DNA of 64,000 bases from contig DLRM01000039.1 in NCBI GenBank assembly GCA_002500505.1, positions 16,862-80,861 of the forward strand. Direction: 5' to 3'. Position numbers and translations under genes: made by a program. The stretch is from Planctomycetes bacterium UBA7888 (GTDB lineage Bacteria > Planctomycetota > UBA1135). Positions 1-9,498 of the stretch are shown piece by piece (the first letter of the stretch is position 1; each line of letters starts with the position of its first letter). The notes under the pieces were generated by a model. The model did no database searches. It was given only the letters and a program-made list of their open reading frames with translations, and was not told where the DNA came from.

Positions 1-231
1 AATCCGGCCTGAAATGTCATCGAGGTCCAGGAAGGCGAGCTTCCCATATCCACGGCGGCCAAGGACTCGACCGCAAATCGTGACCACTTCTCCTTCCCGG
101 GCATCAAAGGACTCCAAAACCTCACTGGCGAGCTCGCGCGCAGTGGGGGGGGCGGCTGGGTAGGGGTCCACACCAGCGGCTCGTAGGTCGGCCAACTTTT
201 GGAGGCGGTCTTCGGGGTATTGGGTTGACAT
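1..231 (-). CDS. lysS: Lysyl-tRNA synthetase, N-terminal part (cut by window edge)
   Basis: Class II lysyl-tRNA synthetase charges tRNA-Lys with lysine in the cytosol. Only the first 77 codons are in the window; the frame is open to base 1. The translation begins MSTQYPEDRLQKLADLRA, followed by GVDPYP, the usual N-terminal helix and G-x-DPYP turn of LysS. It then enters the OB-fold anticodon-binding domain, with a GR(V) strand, a GKLAFLDL strand and DISG. The start is the ATG at 229-231. A tRNA-Ala gene lies upstream on the same strand, 81 bases away, so the two could share a transcript. The catalytic domain is outside the window and cannot be checked. Confidence 0.85.
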   Translation of the reverse strand, partial: MSTQYPEDRLQKLADLRAAGVDPYPAAPPTARELASEVLESFDAREGEVVTICGRVLGRRGYGKLAFLDLDDISGRI

Positions 232-312
232 TTCCAGCAGGGTTTCCGACGGCAAAAAAAAATCGCCCGGAGGTCAGATTCTAGACCTGCGGACGCTTGA
301 ATCGAAAGGAGA

Positions 313-388
313 TGGTGGAGCTAAGGGGATTTGAACCCCTGACCTCTACACTGCCAGTGTAGCGCTCTCCCAGCTGAGCTATAGCCCC
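313..388 (-). tRNA. tRNA-Ala (anticodon GGC)
   Basis: Read on the minus strand, a 76-nt cloverleaf starts GGGGCTATAGCTCAGC. The acceptor stem GGGGCTA pairs with TAGCTCC (one G-U). The D arm AGCTCAGCTGGGAGAGC is standard. The anticodon stem CTACA/TGTAG encloses the loop CTGGCAG, giving anticodon GGC for alanine GCC codons. The T arm contains the GGTTCAAATCC consensus. The discriminator is A and the 3' CCA is encoded in the DNA (complement of 313-315). Confidence 0.97.
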
Positions 389-474
389 ACTCATTTCTCC
401 AAAGATCTCCGGAATGAGCCTAGGGCCAAATCCGGGCGCAACAGTCTAGCGACGCGCGGATATTATTTCAGGTC

Positions 475-3060
475 ATGGCACCCTACGAATTCGCTGAAAT
501 CGAAGCTCGCTGGCAAAAGCAGTGGGAGGAAGAACGGACATTTCGGACCCCTGGTCCGGGAGATTCAGATTTCGACTCCTCCAAGCCTAAGTACTACATT
601 CTTGACATGTTCCCCTATCCCTCTGGAGCAGGTCTTCATGTCGGCCACCCAAAGGGCTATACCGCTACGGATATTCTGGCGCGCTATAAGCGACACCAGG
701 GTTTTAACGTTCTTCATCCAATGGGTTGGGATGCTTTTGGCCTCCCGGCGGAGCAGTATGCGATTCAAACTGGCACTCACCCTGCTGTGACCACCGCCAA
801 GAATGTGGACAACTATCGTGCGCAACTTCAAGCCTTGGGTCTTTCTTACGACTGGGAGCGCGAGATTAATACGACCGACCCGAATTATTATCGATGGACT
901 CAGTGGATTTTTTCTAAGCTCTACGATCAAGGTTTAGCCTATCAGGCAGAAGTCCCTGTTTGGTGGTGCGAAAAGCTGGGCACAGTTCTTGCGAACGAAG
1001 AGGTCATCGATGGACGTTCGGAGCGGGGGGACCATCCTTGCGTGAAACGCCCCCTTCGTCAGTGGATGCTGAAAATCACAGCATACGCCGAACGCTTGCT
1101 AGAAGATTTGGAAGACTTGGATTGGCCTGATTCCGTCAAGGCAATGCAACGAGAATGGATTGGCCGTTCCGAGGGCGCTGAAATCAAGTTTGAGCTTGAT
1201 CGTGGCGACGCCGGTATTTCTGTTTTTACGACTCGCCCCGACACCTTGTTTGGGGCTACATTTTGCATTCTTTCACCCGAGCATCCTCTGATAGACAGCA
1301 TTTGTACAGAGGAAAGGAAGGAGGAAGTGAACGCCTATCGCCGAGGGGCTGCAGCCAAATCTGATCTTGAGCGCTCGGAACTACAAAAGGAGAAGACAGG
1401 AGTCTTTACCGGAGCCTATTGCGTAAACCCAGTTTTTGAACCGGGCGATCCTCTGAGAGAAATGCCAGTTTGGGTTGCTGACTATGTGCTGATGTCTTAT
1501 GGAACTGGCGCCATTATGTGTGTTCCTGGCGGTGATGAACGAGATTATGAATTTGCCATCAAGTACAAGTTGCCTGTTGTGCCGGTGGTTGAACCCGAAC
1601 CGCTTGCCCGTAATGCGCCTCATGTTGACCAGGCATTTGACAATCCGCATTGCTTTGTCGACCCCACTGTGGTCGCTGAATGTTGGCCTGGTGAGGGGAT
1701 CGCAGTTAATTCAGGGTTTTTGGATGGGCTGACCACCGAAGCAGCGAAAAAAAGGATGTTGGGTTGGCTCGAAGAGAATGGAATTGGTAGCGCTAAGGTC
1801 ACTTATCGTCTGCGCGACTGGCTATTTAGTCGCCAACGCTATTGGGGAGAGCCATTCCCTTTGTTGCACCATGAAGAATCAGGAGCAACGCGGTTGGTTG
1901 AAGAGGGGGATTTGCCCGTCAGTCTTCCCGAGTTAGACGACTTCCGCCCCAACGAGAACGGAGACCCTCCATTGGCACGTGCAAAAGAATGGTGCGAGGT
2001 TGTCGATTCGGAGGGGCGAGTCTGGAAGAGGGAAACGAATTCGATGCCTCAGTGGGCAGGATCTTGTTGGTATTATCTCCGCTTTTGCGACCCAAATAAT
2101 GATGAGGCTGCATGGAATGAGGCCGTCGAGAAATACTGGATGCCGGTAGACCTTTACGTCGGGGGCGCAGAGCACGCTGTTTTACATCTTCTATACGCCC
2201 GTTTTTGGCACAAGCTTCTCTTTGATTGTGGACTTGTGAGTACGAGTGAACCTTTTCAAAAGCTCGTGAATCAGGGAATGGTTCAAGCCTACGCCTACAA
2301 AGATGAACGAGGGGCTTTAATTCCTGCCGACCAAGTGGAGGCGAAAGGAGATAAATTCATTTATCAAGGCAGCGAGGTAGAACGGATTGTTGCAAAGATG
2401 TCGAAATCTTTGCGCAACGTCACCAATCCTGGAGATGTAATTCAGGAATATGGTGCGGACACGATGAGGCTTTATGAAGCTTTCATGGGGCCGATTACCG
2501 CGAGTGCCCCCTGGAACCCACGAGACCTTCCGGGCGCTCACCGTTTCCTTCAACGCGCTTGGCGATTGTTTGAACCCGAATTTTCTCAAGAGCCGAATGG
2601 CGAGATTGAGAAAGCTCTGCATGCGGCCATGAAAAAGACGACTCAAGATATTGAGCAAATGGCCAACAATACGGCGATTGCGGCTTTGATGGAATTTGTT
2701 AATTCGGCAACCAAGTCCAAAGCAACTCTGACACAGAGCCAGGGCGAGCGTTTTGCCCTTCTTCTTGAACCTTTTGCTCCCCATTTGGCTGAGGAAATGT
2801 GGAAAGTATGTGGGCATGCCGACTCTTGCGCATGGGTAGCTTGGCCAGAGTGGGAGGAATCTCTTTTAGTCTCCGAGACTATCGAAATACCTGTTCAGAT
2901 TAATGGGAAACTACGAGGTCGGATAACCGTGGATGCAGATGCTCAGCCCGATACCCTTGAGGCAGCGGCAAAGGAAGCCATTGCCGACCTTTTGGCTGGA
3001 AAGACGATTAAGAAAGCGATTGTGGTCCCTGGAAGGATGGTCAACCTCGTTGTCGGCTGA
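475..3060 (+). CDS. leuS: Leucyl-tRNA synthetase
   Basis: Class I leucyl-tRNA synthetase, 861 residues, normal for the bacterial family. The HIGH motif is HVGH at residues 55-58 and the KMSKS loop lies near residue 641 (VAKMSKSLRN). Between them is the CP1 editing insertion with the threonine-rich strand TTRPDTLFGATF and, at 343-357, GTGAIMCVPGGDERD. In the E. coli enzyme as I recall it, the second Gly of GGD is a histidine (GHD); here it is Gly353. The aspartate that holds the substrate amino group (Asp354) is kept. The C-terminal anticodon-binding and tRNA-contact regions are present. The ATG at 475 begins MAPYEFAEIEARWQ, the usual LeuS start. It opens a plus-strand run divergent from tRNA-Ala and lysS. 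Confidence 0.98.
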   Translation: MAPYEFAEIEARWQKQWEEERTFRTPGPGDSDFDSSKPKYYILDMFPYPSGAGLHVGHPKGYTATDILARYKRHQGFNVLHPMGWDAFGLPAEQYAIQTGTHPAVTTAKNVDNYRAQLQALGLSYDWEREINTTDPNYYRWTQWIFSKLYDQGLAYQAEVPVWWCEKLGTVLANEEVIDGRSERGDHPCVKRPLRQWMLKITAYAERLLEDLEDLDWPDSVKAMQREWIGRSEGAEIKFELDRGDAGISVFTTRPDTLFGATFCILSPEHPLIDSICTEERKEEVNAYRRGAAAKSDLERSELQKEKTGVFTGAYCVNPVFEPGDPLREMPVWVADYVLMSYGTGAIMCVPGGDERDYEFAIKYKLPVVPVVEPEPLARNAPHVDQAFDNPHCFVDPTVVAECWPGEGIAVNSGFLDGLTTEAAKKRMLGWLEENGIGSAKVTYRLRDWLFSRQRYWGEPFPLLHHEESGATRLVEEGDLPVSLPELDDFRPNENGDPPLARAKEWCEVVDSEGRVWKRETNSMPQWAGSCWYYLRFCDPNNDEAAWNEAVEKYWMPVDLYVGGAEHAVLHLLYARFWHKLLFDCGLVSTSEPFQKLVNQGMVQAYAYKDERGALIPADQVEAKGDKFIYQGSEVERIVAKMSKSLRNVTNPGDVIQEYGADTMRLYEAFMGPITASAPWNPRDLPGAHRFLQRAWRLFEPEFSQEPNGEIEKALHAAMKKTTQDIEQMANNTAIAALMEFVNSATKSKATLTQSQGERFALLLEPFAPHLAEEMWKVCGHADSCAWVAWPEWEESLLVSETIEIPVQINGKLRGRITVDADAQPDTLEAAAKEAIADLLAGKTIKKAIVVPGRMVNLVVG

Positions 3061-3137
3061 GGTGCGACCTTTCCGGCCAGCAACTTCAATTTGTAAGAAA
3101 TGCCATTTAGTTGTCAGGTGTGAGTAAAATTCGCCGT

Positions 3138-4595
3138 ATGACCATTAATCACCTTCGTGAATGGATTCAAGTCTTGGATGAAGCCGGTGAGTTACATCGG
3201 ATTTCGGCCGAGGTCGACCCCTATTTGGAAATTGCCGAAATAACGGACCGAGTTTCCAAAGAGGAGGGAGCTCCCAATAAGGCTCTTTTGTTTGAAAATG
3301 TGAAGGGCTCCGAACTTTCAGTTTTCATCAATGCTTTTGGGTCTCGTGAACGGATGGCCCTTTCTTTGGGGGGTGCACCGGAAGAACACGCTCAGCGCAT
3401 TGAGGATTTATTGGAGCAATCTCCACCGGAAGGTTTGTTAGAAAAGTTAAAGATGCTTCCGAAGCTGGCGGAAGTAGGGAAATGGTTTCCGAAAAAAGTT
3501 TCGAGTGCACCCTGTCAGGAAGTTGTTTGGACTGACGATCAGGTTGATTTGAGTCGGCTACCTGTTCTGACCACATGGCCCGAAGACGCGGGCCCTTTCA
3601 TTACCTTCCCTCTTTGCGTCACTCAGGACCCGGAGACCGGGAGAAGAAATCTAGGCACTTACCGTTTACAGGTTATGGGCCCTCGGGAGACTGGTTTTCA
3701 TTCCCATCGCCACAAGGATGCCAGCCGCCACTTGAGCAAAGCTAAAGAACAGGGCAACCGCATTCCTGTTGCCGTTTGCATTGGTGCTGATCCAGCCACA
3801 TGTTTTGCCAGCGTTGTGCCTGCACCCCCCGATATTGACGAACTATTGATTGCTGGTTTTCTTCGCAATAAACCCGTTCCTCTTGTAGCCTGCAAAAGGG
3901 TTCCCTTGGAAGTGCCTGCGACTGCGGAAATTGTTTTGGAAGGGTGGGTGGACCCCGAGAACTTGCGGCGCGAGGGACCATTTGGTGATCACACCGGGTT
4001 CTATTCTCTTGCAGACGACTACCCAGTTTTCGAGATTGAGTGCATGACCATGCGGCAAGATCCCGTATATCACACAACATTAGTCGGGCGCCCTCCTCAA
4101 GAGGATTGCTGGATGACTGAAGGCATTGAGCGCCTTCTACTGCCCGTATTGCGAAAGCAGTTCCCAGAAATATTAGATTACCGAATGCCTTTTGAAGGGG
4201 TTGCGCACAACTTGATGTATTTGAAAATTAAAAAGGCATACCCAGGTCATGCACGGAAGCTTATGAACGCTATTTGGGGACTTGGCCAAGCTATGTTCAC
4301 CAAAGCGATTGTGGTCGTGGATGAAGATTGTGATATTCATGACGATTCTGAAGTTGCCTGGCGGGTTCTCAACAACATCGACCCTCAGCGAGACTTTGAA
4401 TTTACTCTAGGTCCCATCGAAGTCTTAGACCATGCGAGTCGTGCCGCCTGTTATGGGTCCAAAGTTGGGATTGACGCCACCCGGAAAATGAAAGAAGAGG
4501 GTTTTGAGCGGGAATGGCCCGGCGCCATTTCGATGAGCCCAGAAATTAAAGATTCAATCCAGGAGAAGTGGTCTTCTTTTGGATTCGAGGCTTAG
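3138..4595 (+). CDS. UbiD-family prenylated-FMN decarboxylase
   Basis: UbiD-type enzymes use prenylated FMN to decarboxylate aromatic or unsaturated acids, usually in ubiquinone or menaquinone synthesis. The 485-residue product shows the UbiD core: N-terminal HLREWIQVLDEAGELHRI, the cofactor-binding stretch LGTYRLQVMG, and the catalytic EGPFGDHTGFY loop near residues 279-289, whose acidic residues belong to the family's E-R-E network. The reading frame is open from a TTG at 3111 and a GTG at 3120. The ATG at 3138 is preferred because it starts right at the conserved first helix. The UbiA-type prenyltransferase at 52038-52901 could work in the same quinone pathway, but the substrate is not visible from sequence. 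No UbiX (prFMN synthase) is in the window. Confidence 0.88.
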   Translation: MTINHLREWIQVLDEAGELHRISAEVDPYLEIAEITDRVSKEEGAPNKALLFENVKGSELSVFINAFGSRERMALSLGGAPEEHAQRIEDLLEQSPPEGLLEKLKMLPKLAEVGKWFPKKVSSAPCQEVVWTDDQVDLSRLPVLTTWPEDAGPFITFPLCVTQDPETGRRNLGTYRLQVMGPRETGFHSHRHKDASRHLSKAKEQGNRIPVAVCIGADPATCFASVVPAPPDIDELLIAGFLRNKPVPLVACKRVPLEVPATAEIVLEGWVDPENLRREGPFGDHTGFYSLADDYPVFEIECMTMRQDPVYHTTLVGRPPQEDCWMTEGIERLLLPVLRKQFPEILDYRMPFEGVAHNLMYLKIKKAYPGHARKLMNAIWGLGQAMFTKAIVVVDEDCDIHDDSEVAWRVLNNIDPQRDFEFTLGPIEVLDHASRAACYGSKVGIDATRKMKEEGFEREWPGAISMSPEIKDSIQEKWSSFGFEA

Positions 4596-4604
4596 AATCT
4601 AGCT

Positions 4605-6341
4605 ATGAAGGTCACCATCCCTCTCCTACTCTGCTTAGTCTCTTGCTCGGTCACTGAGAGTACGCATTCCGATTACTCTGCTGAAATTTTCAAACATACA
4701 AATTGGTTAGCCGACGACTCACTCGAGGGCCGTCGTGCAGGAACCCCCATGGCCGATAAGGCGGCTTCCTACCTTGCCGCTGAGTTGATGCTTGACGGTT
4801 TGGAGCCCGCTGGTGAGGGCGGTGGTTGGTATCAAGCCTTTCCCATTGCTTTGGCTTCTCGGGCCGGGAGCTGCTCCCTGAGCATAGATGGACAAACTCT
4901 GGAAGGAATTGGGACACTTGCCCTCTCTGCAGAAGGCGAGGTTTCGGCTCCACTAGCTTCGGCTGAATATGGAGTTGTTTTGGAGTCATACAACATCGAC
5001 CACTTTGCAGATGTGGAGACTGAAGGGAAAATTGTTCTCCTCCGGCGTTATACAGAGTGGGGTCCCAATGCGGATAGCACGCTGACTCGCTTGGGGGCAA
5101 TTCGGTCCAAGGTGCGGAATGCCCGGGCCGCTGGAGCGGTTGGCGTGATTCTGGGGACTCATCCCGATGATGTTGCCCAAGGTGGCGATGCCGTAATTCC
5201 ATTCACTGCATCTCATGGCACTGGTGGAATTCCGATTGTGACGGTTTCCCCAGAAACATTTGTTTTGTTGGAAACTCAGCTTGGGAAACAGGCCGTTCTT
5301 GCAGCAGAACTAGAAAAGCCGACAGCGGAAACACTCAATGTCCTCGCGATGGTTCCAGGAAAATCGGATTCCGTCATTTCTTTGGGGGCTCATTACGACC
5401 ACTTAGGTTGGGGCGGTGAGGGTTCATTGGCGCCCGGTGTTCATGCCATCCACAATGGTGCTGATGACAATGCAAGCGGCTCTGCAGTTCTGTTGGAGAT
5501 TGCGGAGGCCGTTGCGGAGGGCCCTCAACCTGAGCATACTTTGTTGTTCTGTTTTTGGGGAGCTGAGGAAGAAGGATTGATTGGCTCAAAGTACTGGGTA
5601 GAGAACCCAACAGTGGCCTTGGATAAGGTGCTCTGTAATATCAACCTTGACATGGTGGGTCGCCTGCAGTCCGGCGGAATTACGGTTGGCTCTCATAGCA
5701 CGGCTTCCGCATTTAAGCCGGCCCTCGCCCACGCCGGCTCTATGAGTGCGGGGCTTTCGGAGGCTTCTCTTCAGCTTAATCTGACGGGAGAGGATTTGCC
5801 CGGCGGTGGCGGCTCTGACCACATGTCTTTCCACTCAGCCGAAATTCCAGCCCTCTTTTTCTTTTCTGGCTTGCACGCAGATTACCACAAGCCAAGCGAT
5901 GACTCCGACAAATTGGATTACCCTCGTATGGGTACCCTAGTTTCTGCCACTCTTGCCTTAATTGATGGCCTGGAAGGGCAACCTGAGCAGGCATTTGATT
6001 GGGTAAAGCCTGCTCCTGTTGCGAGCCATGGCCGCGGGGGGCGTCAAGGCGCTGGTGGTGGAGTTTGGTTTGGGTCCATTCCTGATTACGCTGGCGAAGA
6101 AGGTGGCGGCTCGGGCATGAAGCTAGCAGGTACGGTTCCCGGCGGCCCTGCCGAAGCGGCAGGTTTCTTGAAAGACGATGTTCTGACTGCCATTAATGAT
6201 TTCGCCATTCAGGACATCTACGATTTCATGGATTCTTTGCGCGAGTTCAAGGATGGAGAAACTGTTACCGTGCATTTTCGTAGAAATGGTGAGAATAAGA
6301 CCCTTGAATTGACTTTCTTTCCGCGACCAAGCGGGGATTAG
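4605..6341 (+). CDS. M28 zinc peptidase lipoprotein with C-terminal PDZ domain
   Basis: Predicted exported di-zinc aminopeptidase or carboxypeptidase of family M28, 578 residues. The N-terminus MKVTIPLLLCLVSCS is a short hydrophobic signal ending in a lipobox-like LVSC. A PA-like domain fills roughly residues 110-240. The M28 zinc ligands are in place: HYDH (about 263), GADDNASG (about 285), AEEEG (about 325), NLDMVGR (about 347) and HADYHKPSDDSD (about 427). A PDZ domain (about 487-570, GxxG-rich then TVPGGPAEAAGFLKDDVL) probably helps bind substrate. It lies 9 bases after the UbiD gene and 33 before thiC. A second M28 protein without PDZ is at 32980. Peptide versus amino-sugar specificity cannot be read from the sequence. 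Confidence 0.9.
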   Translation: MKVTIPLLLCLVSCSVTESTHSDYSAEIFKHTNWLADDSLEGRRAGTPMADKAASYLAAELMLDGLEPAGEGGGWYQAFPIALASRAGSCSLSIDGQTLEGIGTLALSAEGEVSAPLASAEYGVVLESYNIDHFADVETEGKIVLLRRYTEWGPNADSTLTRLGAIRSKVRNARAAGAVGVILGTHPDDVAQGGDAVIPFTASHGTGGIPIVTVSPETFVLLETQLGKQAVLAAELEKPTAETLNVLAMVPGKSDSVISLGAHYDHLGWGGEGSLAPGVHAIHNGADDNASGSAVLLEIAEAVAEGPQPEHTLLFCFWGAEEEGLIGSKYWVENPTVALDKVLCNINLDMVGRLQSGGITVGSHSTASAFKPALAHAGSMSAGLSEASLQLNLTGEDLPGGGGSDHMSFHSAEIPALFFFSGLHADYHKPSDDSDKLDYPRMGTLVSATLALIDGLEGQPEQAFDWVKPAPVASHGRGGRQGAGGGVWFGSIPDYAGEEGGGSGMKLAGTVPGGPAEAAGFLKDDVLTAINDFAIQDIYDFMDSLREFKDGETVTVHFRRNGENKTLELTFFPRPSGD

Positions 6342-6374
6342 AAATCCCGCAAAAATGGCCTATGATGGAGGGCC

Positions 6375-7982
6375 ATGACTCCTCTTCAACTCAGCCAAAA
6401 TCGCCCCGAATCTGGGGAGCTTAGCCCTAGAACTATTCCGGCCTTTGAAGAATGTTGGCCTTCGTCTGAGAAGAGAAGTGCTTCAATTTCTCATGAGGGA
6501 ATGGAACTTCAGGTTCCTTACCGAAGGGTTCACCTCAGCAATGGGGAGCATTTCGACTTGTACGACACAAGCGGGCCTCAGGGCTGTAATCCGAAGGATG
6601 GTTTGCCCAAACTTCGTGCGGATTGGGTCGCGAAAGCACCCCCACAGACGACTCAAATGAGCCAAGCCCGTGCGGGGATTATTACTCCGGAAATGACATT
6701 TGTGGCTGCGCGAGAAAAAGTCGATCCAGAATTCGTTCGTACCGAAATTGCTACAGGCCGGGCAGTGATTCCCGCCAACCGTAATCATTTGGAATTGGAG
6801 CCTGTCATTTTGGGTAGAAACTTCCTCACGAAAATAAACTCGAATATCGGGAACTCGGCAACTCACTCTTCGATTCAAGAGGAGGTTGAAAAATTGCAAT
6901 GGTCCGTCATGTGGGGCGCAGACACCGTGATGGACCTTTCCACTGGCGAGAATATTCACCAAACACGGGAATGGATTTTGCGCAACTCTTCCGTGCCTAT
7001 TGGAACAGTTCCCATTTACCAGGCCCTCGAAAAAGTGGACGGGGACCCGGTGAAGCTTAATCTGGAGATGTTTATTGAAACCCTGATTGAGCAAGCTGAG
7101 CAGGGCGTGGACTACTTCACCATTCATGCTGGTGTTTTGCTCCACCATATTCCAATGACAGTAGATCGCCTGACTGGAATAGTTTCCCGTGGTGGAAGCA
7201 TCATGGCAAAGTGGTGTTTGGCTCACCATAAAGAGAACTTTCTCTACACCGGGTTTGAAGAAATTTGCAAGGTGATGAAGGAGTATGACATCACTTTCAG
7301 TTTGGGTGACGGCCTACGTCCGGGATCCTTGCATGACGCAAATGATGAAGCTCAATTTGGTGAACTCAAGGCACTTGGTGAGCTGACTAAGATTGCGTGG
7401 GAGAATGATGTTCAAACCATGATTGAAGGTCCTGGTCATGTTCCCCTTCATCTCGTGAAAGAAAATATGGATCGCGAACTTCAGGATTGCTTTGAGGCTC
7501 CCTTCTATACATTGGGCCCTATTGTGACCGATGTTGCGCCCGGTTACGACCACATTACTTCTGCGATTGGTGCCGCAACGATTGGTTGGCACGGTACTGC
7601 CATGCTTTGTTATGTGACTCCAAAAGAGCATCTCGGCCTTCCAGACCGAGAGGACGTCAAGCAAGGCGTGATTGCCTATCGAATTGCTGCTCACGCGGCT
7701 GATGTCGCCAAAGGCGTACCCGGCGCTCGGGATTGGGATGACGCCCTTTCCAAAGCTCGTTTTGAATTTCGTTGGGAAGACCAGTTCAATTTGTCAATGG
7801 ATCCGGTAACTGCTCGCGCGTATCACGACCAGACTCTTCCCTCAGAAGGCGCCAAAGTGGCGCATTTTTGTTCCATGTGCGGGCCTAAATTTTGCTCTAT
7901 GAAAATCACCGAGGAGGTTCGGGAAGCGATGAAAGATAAGTCGAATGAGTTTTCTAGTGTCGGTGGAGAAATTTACAGCTAA
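6375..7982 (+). CDS. thiC: Phosphomethylpyrimidine synthase ThiC
   Basis: Radical-SAM enzyme that rearranges aminoimidazole ribotide into HMP-phosphate, the pyrimidine half of thiamine. The 535-residue protein carries the family's C-terminal CxxCxxxxC iron-sulphur motif, CSMCGPKFC, with cysteines at 499, 502 and 507. It also has the conserved core stretches NIGNSA, MWGADTVMDLSTG, EGPGHVPLH and the TLGPIVTDVAPGYDHITSAI metal/substrate region. Only 33 bases separate it from the upstream peptidase, too few for a TPP riboswitch, so thiamine control in cis is not evident. The stop overlaps the next start by one base (TAATG). thiL and a ThiE-like gene are elsewhere in the window; thiG, thiD and thiF are not seen. 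Confidence 0.97.
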   Translation: MTPLQLSQNRPESGELSPRTIPAFEECWPSSEKRSASISHEGMELQVPYRRVHLSNGEHFDLYDTSGPQGCNPKDGLPKLRADWVAKAPPQTTQMSQARAGIITPEMTFVAAREKVDPEFVRTEIATGRAVIPANRNHLELEPVILGRNFLTKINSNIGNSATHSSIQEEVEKLQWSVMWGADTVMDLSTGENIHQTREWILRNSSVPIGTVPIYQALEKVDGDPVKLNLEMFIETLIEQAEQGVDYFTIHAGVLLHHIPMTVDRLTGIVSRGGSIMAKWCLAHHKENFLYTGFEEICKVMKEYDITFSLGDGLRPGSLHDANDEAQFGELKALGELTKIAWENDVQTMIEGPGHVPLHLVKENMDRELQDCFEAPFYTLGPIVTDVAPGYDHITSAIGAATIGWHGTAMLCYVTPKEHLGLPDREDVKQGVIAYRIAAHAADVAKGVPGARDWDDALSKARFEFRWEDQFNLSMDPVTARAYHDQTLPSEGAKVAHFCSMCGPKFCSMKITEEVREAMKDKSNEFSSVGGEIYS

Positions 7983-8410
7983 TGACTGTTGAGATTAATA
8001 TTGCCTACGAAGGTTCACTGCGTTGCCATGCAACCCATGCTCCGAGTGGAGGAACCCTCCAGACTGATGCCCCTCTTGATAATTGTGGAAAAGGGGAAAC
8101 CTTCTCGCCCACAGATTTAGTGGCGACTGCGTTAGGTTCCTGCATGCTGACCATCATGGGAATCGTTGCGGAAAGGCATGCCATCGACCTCTCGGAGGTT
8201 GAAGTCCGCGTTGAGAAGCACATGAGTACTGATGCTGTTCGACGCATTGTCCAGCTTCCGGTTTGGATAACTGGCCCTTCTTGCCTCAGCGAGAAGGAGC
8301 GAAAACTCCTAGAGACTGCTGCATTGAGTTGCCCTGTCCACAAAAGCTTGGGCGACTCGATTGACCGTTCGGTGTCTTTTAGTTGGTCAAAGAGCCGGAA
8401 GGCGCACTAG
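7982..8410 (+). CDS. OsmC/Ohr-family protein
   Basis: Small (142 residues) member of the OsmC fold, a family of dimeric thiol peroxidases acting on organic hydroperoxides. The two family cysteines are present: one in ALGSCMLTIMG (about residue 54) and one in LSCPVHKSL (about residue 118). The first strand, containing YEGSLRCHATHAP, and the central helix after FSPTDLVATAL fit the YhfA-like branch better than Ohr. The ATG overlaps the thiC stop, so it is translationally coupled to thiC; a shared role is not known. Its last 4 bases overlap the convergent PD40 gene. Confidence 0.85.
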   Translation: MTVEINIAYEGSLRCHATHAPSGGTLQTDAPLDNCGKGETFSPTDLVATALGSCMLTIMGIVAERHAIDLSEVEVRVEKHMSTDAVRRIVQLPVWITGPSCLSEKERKLLETAALSCPVHKSLGDSIDRSVSFSWSKSRKAH

Positions 8411-9489
8411 TTAATCCAGTCTGCAATGAAGAGGTTTGTGTCCCTCGGGCTATTGTTAGCCCGATTGCTAGCGAATATCAGTCTTCGTCCATCATGACTA
8501 AACATGGGGAAGCCGTCGAAAGTAGGGTTTGTTGTTACCCGTTCGTTGCCGGTTCCATCTTGATTAATGATAAAAATGTCAAAGTCTCGGCCGCTTTCTG
8601 ATGCCTGGTTCGTGCAGTAGACAATGCGCTTATTGTCTGGATGAAAGTAGGGCGCAAAGTTGGCAGCAGTATTGTCAGTGACTTGAACTTTATGGTCACC
8701 GTCTAAGTCCATAATCATGATTTGGAGCGCCATTGGCTCAATGACATCCTGATTCAGAAGGTTGAGGTAACGATTCCGCTCTTTTTCCGTCTTCGGGTGA
8801 AAAGCACGATAAACAATACGTTTCCCGTCTGGAGAAAAGAAGGGGCCTCCATCGTAGCCAAGAGCGTTAGTGAGTCGTTTGACACCAGAGCCATCCAGAT
8901 TCATGGTGTAAACATCTAAATCTCCTTTTCGGGTTGAGGTGAAAGCAATCTTGTTGCCTTGTGGACTTACGACGGCTTCAGCGTCATAGCCAGGGGAGTG
9001 GGTGAGGGCAGTGAGTTCTCGGGTTTTGAGATTCCGAACGAAGATGTCGAACTGCGGGTAGATTTTCCAAACATAACCCATGGAATAGTCTGGCGGCGGC
9101 ATACAGTCCGGACCCGCAGCATGTGTGCTTGCAAAGACAACGCCTTCATCATCAGGCATGAAGTAAGCGCAAGTTGTACGACCTGTTCCGGTGCTCACAA
9201 GTTCGCGGCTACCAGTCAAGAGGTCCAGGGTATAGATTTGGTCACAGTTAGCGCCAGGAACGGTTGCTTGGTAGCTGATGCGGTCGCCGAGCCAGCTGAA
9301 ATAACCCTCAGCGTTTTCACCATCGGTTGTTAAGCGACGAATCGAGCCAAAATGCTTTTCACCGGCAAAGCGAAGGGATTCACGCTTAGGAAGTCCGATC
9401 TCTTGGTGGGCAGGCAAAGGCTCCTGCTGAGGGGGAGTAGCATGGGCTTCCTGAGGGATGGACGCAAGGATGAGGCTAGTGAGGATCAT
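8407..9489 (-). CDS. Secreted TolB-like PD40 beta-propeller protein
   Basis: A 360-residue exported protein. The N-terminus MILTSLILASIPQEAHA is a signal peptide. The rest is a series of WD40-like PD40 blades with the typical pattern S-P-(D/Q)-G-x-(K/R)-I-x-F/Y followed by a DIYxMxLDG strand, for example SPQGNKIAFTS, SPDGKRIVYRA, HPDNKRIVYCT and SHDGRRLIFAS. Such propellers serve as periplasmic binding modules (TolB-like) or as the propeller half of peptidases; no catalytic domain is fused here. It lies 9 bases after yidD on the same strand, so it may belong to the rnpA-yidD transcript. Partner unknown. Confidence 0.82.
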   Translation of the reverse strand: MILTSLILASIPQEAHATPPQQEPLPAHQEIGLPKRESLRFAGEKHFGSIRRLTTDGENAEGYFSWLGDRISYQATVPGANCDQIYTLDLLTGSRELVSTGTGRTTCAYFMPDDEGVVFASTHAAGPDCMPPPDYSMGYVWKIYPQFDIFVRNLKTRELTALTHSPGYDAEAVVSPQGNKIAFTSTRKGDLDVYTMNLDGSGVKRLTNALGYDGGPFFSPDGKRIVYRAFHPKTEKERNRYLNLLNQDVIEPMALQIMIMDLDGDHKVQVTDNTAANFAPYFHPDNKRIVYCTNQASESGRDFDIFIINQDGTGNERVTTNPTFDGFPMFSHDGRRLIFASNRANNSPRDTNLFIADWIN

Positions 9490-9498
9490 GGACTTTGA

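Noticed and set aside
6342..6374. TPP riboswitch before thiC
   Set aside because: Only 33 bases lie between the upstream stop and the thiC start, far too short for a THI element.
6483..7229. 248-residue minus-strand frame inside thiC
   Set aside because: It lies entirely antisense to a strongly conserved thiC and shows no recognisable domain; it is a shadow frame.
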